Assembly: GCA_905220665.1 (NCBI GenBank) | Contig: CAJNAR010000145.1 | Coordinates: 1,116,001 to 1,180,000 of the forward strand | Length of the DNA: 64,000 nt | Direction: 5' to 3' | From: Albugo candida | Lineage: Eukaryota; Oomycota; Peronosporomycetes; Albuginales; Albuginaceae | Shown here: positions 42,652-52,243 of the stretch, piece by piece | Numbering within the stretch: the first letter of the stretch is position 1 | Layout of the letters: each line of letters opens with the position of its first letter | Program-made: the position numbers and the translations under genes | The notes under the pieces: model-generated | Databases searched by the model: none | Told to the model about the DNA's origin: nothing | Seen by the model: the letters and a program-made list of their open reading frames with translations, nothing else

Positions 42652-43847
42652 TTAGGTCTCGACATAATTCCATCCTACTGTGCGAAGAAAACCGCGAACA
42701 ATTGACTTTTCATCTTCGCACGACACGTCCACTTTGGTCAGGGTGTTGTTTGTCTCCTTATTTGTCCATGAAGAGCAAGTGAGAGGCTTTCCGAGCGGGA
42801 TGCATCGTTTCTCGTGCTCACTTGCAAACACAAATGAGGCCAAAAGTGGCAATTTTGGCACCCTATCTTGTCGTTGTAGTATCGCCATCAAGTTACCAAC
42901 TGTCCACATTAGAGGTGTTTCTAATCTTCCGTACTGTTCCAATCCGAATCCAGCCACACTCACGTCCATAAAGTCTAAGAGTTTGCTTTTAGAACAGCTA
43001 ATAGTTGATACAATTTTCTCGTTCAAGTCTTGTCGTGCTTCAAGCTGGGGATCTAATTGTGCAACGGATTTAGAGAGGGGCACCATCAGTATCTCCTGTT
43101 TGAACGGAATAGAAAAAGTGGTGACAGATTGCCAAACACATCCTTTCTCATCGTATAAATCTGTTTGTATATCAAACTCAATCTCAGTCTCCAAAAATCG
43201 TTTCTTCTGGAGGATCATCAGGCACTACAAAGTCGTCAGAGCGGTAAGTTCTATGTCGTAGTGTGTACAAACCTGGAAGCCAACAAAATCACTTGTAACA
43301 AGCGAAGAATCTTCAGCCGTCTCTGACTCCTCGAGCACTACCGGTACTTGATCCGGGAATTGCATATTGAGTTGTCGAAGTTGACAAACTGACAATGCTT
43401 TAATATGAGCAGACTCGACACTTGCTGGAAACTTGGAATGACCAAGTATTTGGAGAAACAAGCTACTGATAGCGATTTGAGGAAAGATGAACGGGATCGT
43501 CTCCAATTTGAGCTGTTCGTAGCCCAAAGTTGCAGTGAGTTTAGCAAAATCCGATGAAAGTAAAGCAAAGCGACACTGGAGATTTATCATCGGGCAAGGA
43601 GATCGAAGTATACTTTTTTTCCATCCCCATTTCGTGTATTTCGAGAGCCGGCAGCGCCACAGAAATTCACGAGTACCGAGATCCGAAGGCGATGGTAAAG
43701 CTGGGAAACTGCAAAGCGACCAATGAGGATTTCAAAAGTCACATCAATTTAGTACCTGCGAGCGAGATCATGATCCCACGTGATGAAAATATACAGCAAA
43801 GGCGTCAAAATGGCGACAAATATCAAGCAAACAATCCATGCAGTCAT
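42652..43847 (-). CDS. Membrane-anchored MaoC/hotdog-fold protein
   Basis: Three exons (43756-43847, 43273-43708, 42652-43224; introns 47 and 48 nt) give 366 residues. Residues 2-23 (TAWIVCLIFVAILTPLLYIFIT) form a single N-terminal anchor. The body shows the MaoC-like plan: an early IPFIFPQIAISSLFLQIL block, corresponding to the Y.FPHVLAFPL.M.L of MaoC dehydratase-like proteins, and a second half-domain with VGNLMAILQRQ. The (R)-hydratase active-site signature D..NPIH is missing; the same position reads DVSVAGFGLEQYG. So it has the fold but probably not standard enoyl-CoA hydratase activity. Fold assignment is from motif layout and moderately certain. Confidence 0.65.
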
Positions 43848-43961
43848 ATTATGTAGTCTACATTATAATAAACCCCTACATTAGTGTTCCACAAATCAAA
43901 TCATATCAACCAATCAAATACATGTCGTCCAATTGCAGCGACAACATGAGCGTTCATGGAA

Positions 43962-43975
43962 TCATTTCACATTCC
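43962..43975 (+). promoter_or_regulatory. Initiator-like motif upstream of SLC1-type gene
   Basis: TCATTTCACATTCC sits about 46 nt before the ATG at 44022 and fits the oomycete initiator pattern. No TATA box is apparent. Confidence 0.4.
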
Positions 43976-44021
43976 GTGAATCAGTCCGACGTTGTGGTAC
44001 CACTCTCTCCACCGCGGCAGT

Positions 44022-45743
44022 ATGCGTGTAGCCTTCGCATCGGTTGATTCCTTCATGGATCATTTGAACGGCTCCATCGTGCGGAGCGATTCGAATCGCT
44101 ATACTTTCAGCCCAGAAACCACCTTCCTCCCTTCCCCACGTTCCTCTCAGCCTCCGTGTATGACGCCCGAAGCCGCAGAACCACTTCCACTCCGCTCAAT
44201 CTTGCGAAAAGAGCCGATACAGACTGATTATCACGCTTCAATGGACGGATTGGAAATGCGCGATATGTTTGCAACTGGAATCAATCAACGAGATTCCATC
44301 AGCTTGATCATGATTCTCGGCTCGGCGATTTCTGGGATTGCGCTTGGATTCATCCTCAGTGGCTACGAAATAGGCGAAGATGCGACCCGATGGCTTGAAT
44401 TACCCGGTCATTTGTTTATTAAAGCGCTGAAATGTCTGATTGTTCCGATGGTTTTTTGCAGCATTGTAACTTGTATCGCCGAATTTATAGCTGTTGGGCA
44501 CGAGGTCGCAGTTGGAGCACGTACGATCGTCGCATTTGTGAGTATGACACTTCTTTCATCGTTCACGGGAACCTTTTTCGGATGGCTATTTCTTCCATTT
44601 TTTCGTGTGCAAAAGACACTTTTGTACACGGAAGATGTCGTCCCAACACTCGCGCTTCGATGTCCCGATGGACGATATCTCACTCAGCTCGTCAACGATA
44701 CGATTGTCTGTATGGCCACTCGGAATAAAACGGAAAGCGCACAATTCGAACTCGATGATATTTCATACACATTTGCATCAAAGTCTCCAACATTTGTCAA
44801 TTTATCAGTATCCAAAGAGATCTTTGGCCTCTTGAACCAACTCATTCCAACTAATGTGTTGGAAGCTTTTGTGGAAGGCTCCACGCTCGGTGTCATCTCC
44901 TTCGCGATTCTGTTTGGTGTCGCCATCACCAAAAGCTTCCGACCGACAAAAGAAGTGACGGAAAATTACCCGCTTTTGCTCATCACGCAAGTTGGAATTC
45001 TTGTTCGAATGATTCTCAATGGCGTTATGGCAGTCCTTCCCATTGCGATTATCTCACTTCTCGCAGGTGCGATCGTCAAACTCCCGTGTTCATTGGAATT
45101 AGTAAAAAGTGTTGGATTTCTCGGATTCGCATTGCTATCGGCGCTGGTGACTGTGACATTTGGAGTCCTTGGACTTACGATGCTCTTAATTGCCAGACGA
45201 AATGTGTTCTCCTACCTGAAAGCGATCATTCCAGCGCAAATCTTCATCGCAAGCTATTGTTCTTCCATCGCCACTTTGCCTGTAACGATACGATGCGTGG
45301 AATCGACTCGGGAAGTGCCTACCTCTATCGCGCGATTTGTATTATCGCTGGGAGCAAGTTGCAATCTGAATGGAACTGCAGTGTACATGCCATTAGCTTG
45401 CTTGTTTATGGCCAAAATAAGCGGAATCGAAGCTCATTTGACTATCATGTCGTACATCCGACTCGCATTAGTAAGTGCGATTGCTTCATATGGCGTTGCT
45501 CCTGTTCCACATTCCGGTCTTGTGATGATTATGACCATATGGAAAACAGTATTTCACACAGATGTCCCGGCCGTATTCTCCATTATGGTCGGCGTCGATT
45601 GGCTTTTGGATCGTGCGTGTGCGGTTGTGAATGTGACAAATGACGCTTTACTAGCACGAATCATTGTTGGCCGCATCAAGGATCCCGGACCACCGGCTCC
45701 GATTGTCACCTTTGGACCAGTGTTTCATCACGAGCCGAAATGA
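44022..45743 (+). CDS. SLC1 / dicarboxylate-amino acid:cation symporter
   Basis: An intronless frame of 573 residues. After about 85 cytoplasmic residues there are eight or so membrane helices and the two re-entrant hairpins of the glutamate-transporter fold. Diagnostic parts are FIKALKCLIVPMVFCSIV (TM2), SSIATLPVTIRC in hairpin 1 (normally SSSATLP), LNGTAVY in TM7 (normally NMDGTALY, so the Asp is replaced by Leu-Asn), and VDWLLDRACAVVNVTNDAL in TM8 (normally DR.RT..NV.GD). The family moves acidic or neutral amino acids with Na+ or H+. Loss of the TM8 Arg-Thr pair and TM7 Asp suggests a neutral substrate or altered ion coupling. The start is the first ATG in frame. Confidence 0.92.
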   Translation: MRVAFASVDSFMDHLNGSIVRSDSNRYTFSPETTFLPSPRSSQPPCMTPEAAEPLPLRSILRKEPIQTDYHASMDGLEMRDMFATGINQRDSISLIMILGSAISGIALGFILSGYEIGEDATRWLELPGHLFIKALKCLIVPMVFCSIVTCIAEFIAVGHEVAVGARTIVAFVSMTLLSSFTGTFFGWLFLPFFRVQKTLLYTEDVVPTLALRCPDGRYLTQLVNDTIVCMATRNKTESAQFELDDISYTFASKSPTFVNLSVSKEIFGLLNQLIPTNVLEAFVEGSTLGVISFAILFGVAITKSFRPTKEVTENYPLLLITQVGILVRMILNGVMAVLPIAIISLLAGAIVKLPCSLELVKSVGFLGFALLSALVTVTFGVLGLTMLLIARRNVFSYLKAIIPAQIFIASYCSSIATLPVTIRCVESTREVPTSIARFVLSLGASCNLNGTAVYMPLACLFMAKISGIEAHLTIMSYIRLALVSAIASYGVAPVPHSGLVMIMTIWKTVFHTDVPAVFSIMVGVDWLLDRACAVVNVTNDALLARIIVGRIKDPGPPAPIVTFGPVFHHEPK

Positions 45744-45831
45744 ATTCGATTTCAGATTGAGACGAATGGTAGCTTTCAGCGAGTGGTGGAGTGTTCTTCC
45801 AGTACTTTGGAGGTGACGCTCTCTTGACACG

Positions 45832-47706
45832 TCAATTCTTCGCTGCTGGTTTCAGTACAATGGGCTCGTGTGCTATCTGAAGCAACTCTGAGAAAGAAAC
45901 GCTCATCAAATCACATCGAAATCGTACCTGAAATCAGTCTGGGCTCACGTTGGACCCATCCACAACTGACAAAGAAATCATAGATATCTTCAGATTTTTC
46001 AACGTCTACCACAACGGGATGAGGGTCAAATAATAACCATCAGGAAGCAGCATTATCTACCGAGCTTTACGATCTGTTGAGCTGCATCTGGTGTCAAGTA
46101 TCCCATTCGGTAACACTCGCGTATCAAAACGTCTTTGATGACCAAATAATGCTACAGAACGCGACGTTAGCAACAGGGAACGTCTTACGTGTAGGGAGAA
46201 ACCTACTTTTGGCAAGAGCTGGAGTTTACTGCAAAGCTCCTTCTCGGTTGGTGCGAGAAGATGAGCTCCTGGTGCTCCATCCACTAGCGAAGTCGCAATC
46301 CGTTTCGACGTTCCTCGACCAGCATCCTCGCCTGCTTCATCCACTCGAGATCGCTTGTTGCTCGACGTATCGCTAACGTCTTCGTCCTGAAGTCCAGTAA
46401 AACGCTCTCGATATCGACTTGCTCGATCTTTCCCATTATAAGTTGATCGTGTTGAATCATATAAATAGGAGGCATTATCCCTCTGCTTTTGCATCGCCAA
46501 CTCAGTCTCTCGCTTCTTCTTCTCTTGCTCATACAATTCAGCTTCAGCGAGTGTTTTGATCCCATTCCGTCGATATTCCTGCAATAAGACAATCTGTTTC
46601 TGCAAACGCATCGCTGTGATAAGTCCTTGAATCAACTCTTCATGCTCTTGACGAGTGTGGAAGCGAGCAAATGGACGCATCTGAGCAATAATCTCCCGCT
46701 CTTCTTTGGGTCGCCTTCGTTCCACTTGCAGATGCTTCTTATAATCCAACAAGCCGTGCTCGATCACAAATTGTTTCCGACGCGCTCGTTCATCCAATTT
46801 CGAGTTATAAATTTCGATCACTTTGAGCTTAAGCGCTCGTTCTGTCGGACTATCATCCTCTGCAAACTCCATATCCGATAGTATGACCTCAGCATCATTG
46901 TCGTATTCCACATCGAAATCTCCTCTCAGTGGCATGTAACCAGCCAATTCTGTTCCTACCATCTGCTTGACTGGAGTCGTTCCCGTATTAGTTCTCACTT
47001 GTTTGCCTTCTTCTTGATCATTCTTCATCTTCTTTACCGGCGTGGAAGGAGCCTCTTCCTCCACTGAAGAAGCCCGTGCATCTCTGTGTTCGCTCTGATT
47101 CACATGATCTACTTGCTGAGAGCCACATGTATCATCTAAGAACTGCGGAAGCTGATCTTCCTGACTCAAATACGCATTCATATAATGTGCTTCACATTTC
47201 TTCTCACTCTTTGTACCAATGTAATCCGCAATATCTTTCCAATTTCCCATTCCAAACAGCTTGATACCGTCCAATAAGAGGAGATCCTCCTCAGCAGTCC
47301 AATCGGTGCTTCCAATATCTTTAAATGGCGATTTTGTGCCGTTGTTTTGCTCAATCGCGGAATCCTTCAGAGTAATCGCTCGTTTTGAGTCTTTTACGAG
47401 CGGAAACGCTAAACAATCCGAAACATTATAACTGTGTGTTTTCTTATGCTGTGCGACTTCGCTTCCTACTGCAAAACACTCGACACACAGCTCGATGACA
47501 GGCGGCAGTGAGGCGCTGGTAGAAGCGCATTCGTTGCATGTTATGCGAATCGTACGAGAAAGATCTTTATGGCAACTAACGCAGTTCTTAGGTCGCTCCG
47601 TTACCTTGAAACAAGACTCTTCTCCGTCCTTTGACGTCTCTGCGACTTTATCATTGGTTTCGTGCTTGATTTCACTTTCATCGTCGCGGATCACGGGCGC
47701 CGCCAT
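45832..47706 (-). CDS. ADA2: Transcriptional adapter ADA2
   Basis: Exons 46207-47706, 46061-46151, 45928-46005 and 45832-45887 give 574 residues. Domains in order: ZZ zinc finger (CVSCHKDLSRTIRITCNEC..CVECF, about residues 42-95), SANT domain (WTAEEDLLLLDGIKLFGMGNW..IGTKSEKKCEAHY, about 135-185), the ADA box with GDFDVEYDNDAE, and a C-terminal SWIRM domain split by introns (LLPKHYLVIKDVLIREC, then YLTPDAAQQIVKLDVEKSED and IYDFFVSCGWV). ADA2 anchors GCN5 in SAGA-type histone acetyltransferase complexes. Stops in the unspliced frame at 46057 and 46053 fall inside a 55-nt intron. The last intron may be 40 nt, or 51 nt with a stop at 45776 and a different 25-30 residue tail. Confidence 0.93.
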
Positions 47707-47765
47707 TGGAAGATTTTGAAATAGTGTTGAGAAATGTATGCATTCTATTTGTACATTATTCTAGG

Positions 47766-49035
47766 TCATTTGCCATATCGACGTTGCCGTCGGCTATATT
47801 CGTGCAAAAGCGCTTGAAAATCTTGCTTTTGGAATTCCGGCCATAATTTATCTGCAAAAATAAGTTCCGTATAAGCAATTTGATACAGTAAAAAGTTACT
47901 GATTCGATGCTCGCCCGATGTACGCAGCAATACGTCCGGATCAGGTGAGTCTCTAATGCGTAGTGAATGATTAAAGAGTGATGGACGTTCAAGCATCGTA
48001 TACCTTGTCAATAAGTGATTGCTGACAACAGTCTCATCAATGTCAGCAGCGCGCATGCAGCCAGACTCTATTTTCTCGCCAATTTGCTTGAAAGCACAGA
48101 CGAGTTCCTCACGCGCACCATAACTAATAAACAGACATAAGCGGAAGTGTTATCTCACTCGAGTCAAACGCATTTTGTACCTCGCACATATGTTAAGCTG
48201 TAGTGTTTGACACTCGGCGGTTGTCTTCTCCGTATCCTGGATCGCAGTGACGACATGCTTAGGTAGTTTGGTGCTGTTTGTTACATGGACTCGAATCCGG
48301 ATATCTTTCTGGATTGCCCGTGGTATAATTTCATGCATGAATTGGTCAAAGAGGGCTAGCAGCGTGTCGATTTCATCTTGCGGACGACTCCAGTTTTCTT
48401 GTCAGCAAAACTCAGCAAGGTCGAAAGAGGAATTGTCATGTGGCTCCTCACCGCTCGAAAATGCATACACTGTGAGAATCTCTACACCATACTCAATGCA
48501 CCAGTCTATAAATGAGACGAGTGTTTTACTTCCATCAGCATGACCGCGAACGCTAAGCCCATATTTCGCTTTTCCAAATCGTCGATTACCGTCCATGATA
48601 ACAGCAAGATGCTTTGGTATCTATAGGATATACGGTATGAATGCATCAAAGCTAATAACAGGAACACGGAGGTCAACGTACCTTGTACTTGCCTGCTGGT
48701 AGCGAGCTGGGAACCTGACATGTAAATTGTCTGCTGATTTGATAGAAACGACCAAAAAAAGCAAGCAAGGAATGCACGGTTTTTTGCAGGTAGGATTCAT
48801 CAATGATGTGTAATTTTCTATCCTGGATTGGCTTCAATGCACAAAAAATCATGAGGCTGATAATGATGATCAAGCACATGATGGCGACTGGTAATCCCAC
48901 GAGGAACCACGCTTCTGTGTGCAATGAGACCGGCCAGAAACCGAGAAAATGGACATTTTTTCCGATAGTACTCATTGTCTGGCGACTTTGTATCGCTCGT
49001 ATACCAAGCAATACGTTGGTGCTCTCTGTTACCAT
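47766..49035 (-). CDS. DHDDS: cis-Prenyltransferase (dehydrodolichyl diphosphate synthase)
   Basis: Four exons (48682-49035, 48452-48620, 48181-48397, 47766-48123) give 365 residues. The N-terminal 115 residues hold a strong membrane segment (FLVGLPVAIMCLIIIISLMI). The catalytic core shows every conserved region: PKHLAVIMDGNRRFGK, GHADGSKTL, YAFSSENWSRP, ARYKM-free splice to SYGAREEL, and PDVLLRTSGEHRISNFLLYQ. The enzyme elongates FPP with IPP in cis to the polyprenyl diphosphate used for dolichol. The second intron (54 nt) removes an in-frame stop and restores YAFSSENW exactly. A later ATG (48975) is a possible alternative start. Confidence 0.94.
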
Positions 49036-49582
49036 AAAGCTGCACCGCAATCTTATCTCAAATTAATTTTAGCCAATCGCATGGTACCTTGTCTGCTCGG
49101 TGGCGACAATCTGACGAAAATGCGCGATTGCGTTATAAAGAGCTTGCATTCGAGTAAAGTGATGCAGGAAAGATACACGAGCATTTAGTACAAAAAGAAA
49201 GATTTTGAGTGATAAAAGGTAGCAATTTCTCTCTTAGTGTAATGCTTATTTCACAACAAGCAAAGTAGATGTGGGGTCAAGACTTCATGTAGCGTACAAG
49301 GCAATCACCGGGACAAAGAGAGCTCTCGGAGGGGCCCGAAGGAGTGAATGGAAGGCGTGAATTTGCGTCAGCAACGTTCAGCATGATGGACTGCTTCTAT
49401 TTTCTTATAAGAGTTGCAATATCACATATATCGTACCCACCATTCGATTCTTCAGACCAAATCGACATGTGTCTTTATCTCATTGGCCATCGGATATAAA
49501 AAATGTTTTATCAACATTCGACCAAAATGATGCAGAAATCGCTTTATGTTATTCTTTGAACTGGGAAGAAAAATCGCATTTC
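49036..49582. other. Intergenic between cis-prenyltransferase and HAD phosphatase
   Basis: About 550 bp. The frame of the following HAD gene is open back to 49469, but without an ATG before 49601. No RNA gene or repeat is recognised. Confidence 0.45.
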
Positions 49583-49597
49583 TCATTTCCAATTCTC
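49583..49597 (+). promoter_or_regulatory. Initiator-like motif directly before HAD gene 1
   Basis: TCATTTCCAATTCTC lies only a few bases before the ATG at 49601 and fits the oomycete initiator pattern. The paralogue at 52244 has a similar motif in the same position, so it was probably duplicated with the gene. Confidence 0.5.
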
Positions 49598-49600
49598 CCG

Positions 49601-50953
49601 ATGAAGTACAACAACTGGGCTTTGTTTACAATAGGCGCCCTCAACCTTCACGGTATCGAGCCAGAAGGAATTCCATATGATGTGAACGACTTGCCCGCTT
49701 ACAACAAGCATTTTCTAAACAAAATGATCGAAAATATCGATCCCACGAAAGCTCATTCTGCTGTCTTTGATCATGACGGAACTTTGGTCGTAGGCGATAT
49801 ATCTGTCGCCATGATGTCTGAACAAATATCAAGCTTTATGTATGCACTTCCCATAGAAAAGAAAGCATTTGTATCGATTCTTTCTCTCGGATACGACAAC
49901 GGATTGAAAGACGAATGTCTGAAGAACGGGATGCACACCGAAATTGGAATTGATGCCACTAACAAACCTGTCACCTTCCAAAAGCTTTTGAAAAGTATTT
50001 TTGAGGATTATGTGGTTCTGAAGGCCAAGCAGACAGAAAAAACGTCTCAGGAAGATCATTTGAATAATTTTCAAGCCAAGCTCGGTTTCTACAATGATGC
50101 TATCTGGGGGATTGCTAAGAGAGTAGATGCATCTCATCCTTGTAAACATGAACTCGGTCTTAGATTGCTCTCGCAATTATGGATTGGGCTAACGAGAGAA
50201 GAGCTCAACACTCTTATCGATAAAACCTGGAAGAATGGCGCTGATAAGAAAACACAAGTGTACGAATCGACTGGTGATCTGCAAGTGATAGGACATCAAC
50301 GCCCCGGGATTAAAGTGATATCACAACAAGTCTCGCTGATAAGTGCGTTGCAAAAGAAACAAGTGAAAGTCTACATCATCACTGCTGCGCCGGCTTACAT
50401 CGTACAACAACTTTCTCACCACTATGGGATTCATAAAGACAACGTTCATGGTCTTCAGCTGAACTTTGACGTCAACCATAAGTGCATTGGTGTAGATGTG
50501 ACGGATGCTACATATGGTATTGGCAAGGCTAAGAAGCTTAAAGAGTTGGACCTGGGAGTACTTGTACTTGCCTCAGGCGATAGTATGGGCGATTACGAAA
50601 TGCTGCAAGCTGTCGGTATCCCAACGGGGATAAAGTTAATTGTCAATGCGATACCTTCTGACCAAAAGCTGTTGGAACTGTACGGTCAAGCATGTGACAG
50701 TGTGAAGGAATATTTTAAAAAGGAGAATGAATTGGCAACGCCATTGAGCCCCAGAATTCTAATCCAAGGCGTTGATCGTACAGCACTGACGTGGATCCCT
50801 ACTGCTTACTCGACGGATAATGATGGAACACCAAAGTACACCGCAAGCAGGCAATGTGAAGAGTACAATTCTGTCCCCATCAATGCAGTTGGAGTCTACA
50901 ATCGTAAACATGCATCACGTCGTCGGCTTGTAAGATACATACACGACCAATGA
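49601..50953 (+). CDS. HAD-superfamily phosphatase, signal-like N-terminus (paralogue 1)
   Basis: 450 residues, no intron. Starts MKYNNWALFTIGALNLHG, a short hydrophobic leader that may be a weak secretion signal. All four HAD motifs are present: I, VFDHDGTLVVGD near residue 50 (nucleophile Asp and acid-base Asp); II, VYIITAAPA near 265; III, a lysine in YGIGKAKKLKEL near 305; IV, ASGDSMGDYEML near 325. A large inserted cap lies between motifs I and II, as in phosphoserine- or phosphocholine-type phosphatases; the substrate cannot be told. The C-terminal domain (ILIQGVDRTALTWIPTAYS) is shared with the copy at 52244. The ATG at 49601 is the first in a frame open from 49469. Confidence 0.88.
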   Translation: MKYNNWALFTIGALNLHGIEPEGIPYDVNDLPAYNKHFLNKMIENIDPTKAHSAVFDHDGTLVVGDISVAMMSEQISSFMYALPIEKKAFVSILSLGYDNGLKDECLKNGMHTEIGIDATNKPVTFQKLLKSIFEDYVVLKAKQTEKTSQEDHLNNFQAKLGFYNDAIWGIAKRVDASHPCKHELGLRLLSQLWIGLTREELNTLIDKTWKNGADKKTQVYESTGDLQVIGHQRPGIKVISQQVSLISALQKKQVKVYIITAAPAYIVQQLSHHYGIHKDNVHGLQLNFDVNHKCIGVDVTDATYGIGKAKKLKELDLGVLVLASGDSMGDYEMLQAVGIPTGIKLIVNAIPSDQKLLELYGQACDSVKEYFKKENELATPLSPRILIQGVDRTALTWIPTAYSTDNDGTPKYTASRQCEEYNSVPINAVGVYNRKHASRRRLVRYIHDQ

Positions 50954-51664
50954 CGGACAGACACGATTAAAAATATGCGCTATGAGACTGCAGCTTTGAA
51001 CTAACTTGGTAATCAATAAGCAATTTCTTCACCTTCATTTCAGTGAATAGATCTCTGCTTCAGACATGTCTTCCTATCAGTCTCTAAATTGCATATAGTA
51101 GCTCAGTGCATGAGCACTACCATCCTGATGACCGATAGTCAATGTTTATGTGATCACCGATACATACGGTCAATCGATGGTTAACACATGCACGTTGTAA
51201 GGAAACCTTTTGCTTCTATGAATTTCTGCTAGTTGAAACGATTGTCCGAGTCATTAAATGCAACTGAGGTACAAGAAGATGTCTCATGATAGACAGATAG
51301 CATGAATGAATTACTCCGAGAATAGAGTCATACGGTTGTGTTTTGGACATTGTGAATGACGCTAACTTCGAGAAGTACAACTAAAACTGTAATCTACTAC
51401 GGCTTAATCTTTTGACTACTAAATTGAGCATTCTTTGTGCTTCAAACGATCGTCCAGGAAGAACCAAAGTCCATAGAGTTGTTATGGAGAGCACTTTGCA
51501 TATAAGTGCCGGTAAAAGTGCATCAAATTTTGACGTGAGATATGCATACCATTCATTGAACGAAGCGAAGACATCTCATTGTCGAAGCGCAATGGATTTA
51601 GTGCGTTAGCGATTGCTGCAGTAATTATATAAAATTCAATTTGCTATCATATTGATTATATATC
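50954..51664. other. Spacer between tandem HAD genes
   Basis: About 700 bp of AT-rich sequence after the first HAD gene. I see no conserved coding region or clear repeat, and no recognisable remnant of a third HAD copy. Confidence 0.4.
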
Positions 51665-51931
51665 ATGTTACGCGCAGAAGAAAGCACAGCAGTACTCGCA
51701 AACCTCTCCGTAACTGTGGGCAAAAGCCTGACTTTTTATGTTCCCGCAGTCACAAGGTGGGCTGCTTCTATTCTTGCTTCTGATCTTAAAAAGATATTCG
51801 GCCTATCAGCACCCGATGGATACTCTTTCGAGCAACTTCGAATAGCTGATGGCTCTTCTATAGCCGAAATCGGACAATTGGCACAACAAAGCGCCCTCGG
51901 AAAAAGCCGGCTTTATTCCAGGAAGGTTTGA
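51665..51931 (+). CDS. Small hypothetical protein or gene fragment
   Basis: An ATG-initiated frame of 88 residues. Its composition is protein-like (MLRAEESTAVLANLSVTVGK.., later DGSSIAEIGQLAQQSALGKS), with mixed amphipathic character and no signal or membrane segment. I do not recognise it. It sits between the two HAD paralogues on the same strand and could be a small gene, an exon of a larger gene or the residue of a decayed one. Confidence 0.3.
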   Translation: MLRAEESTAVLANLSVTVGKSLTFYVPAVTRWAASILASDLKKIFGLSAPDGYSFEQLRIADGSSIAEIGQLAQQSALGKSRLYSRKV

Positions 51932-52222
51932 CTGAATTTTTGTATGGGAAATTCCTGAAAAAAATCAATGCATGGAGAATGTTAATCTGAATACAATCTC
52001 CATGAGGATTGTGCCTTTGCCTACTCTTTCATTAGTTCTTGTTCGAAGCACAATGAATGCTGCATGGACTCTGTAGCAGTGTATATGCGTGTGCTTCGCA
52101 GGATCGATCTCACATCCATTCATCTCGTGGCAAAGATACTACTGCTTTTCCCACTCAAGCCCTCGGAATGTGGTACTTTTCTTCCGACGGTGTAATTGCT
52201 CGAATCGATAGTCCACTCAATC

Positions 52223-52239
52223 GCTCATTTTCCATTTCC
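52223..52239 (+). promoter_or_regulatory. Initiator-like motif directly before HAD gene 2
   Basis: GCTCATTTTCCATTTCC is the closest match in this window to the oomycete initiator consensus and ends 4 nt before the ATG at 52244. The implied 5' leader is extremely short, about 15 nt. Confidence 0.55.
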
Positions 52240-52243
52240 ACTG

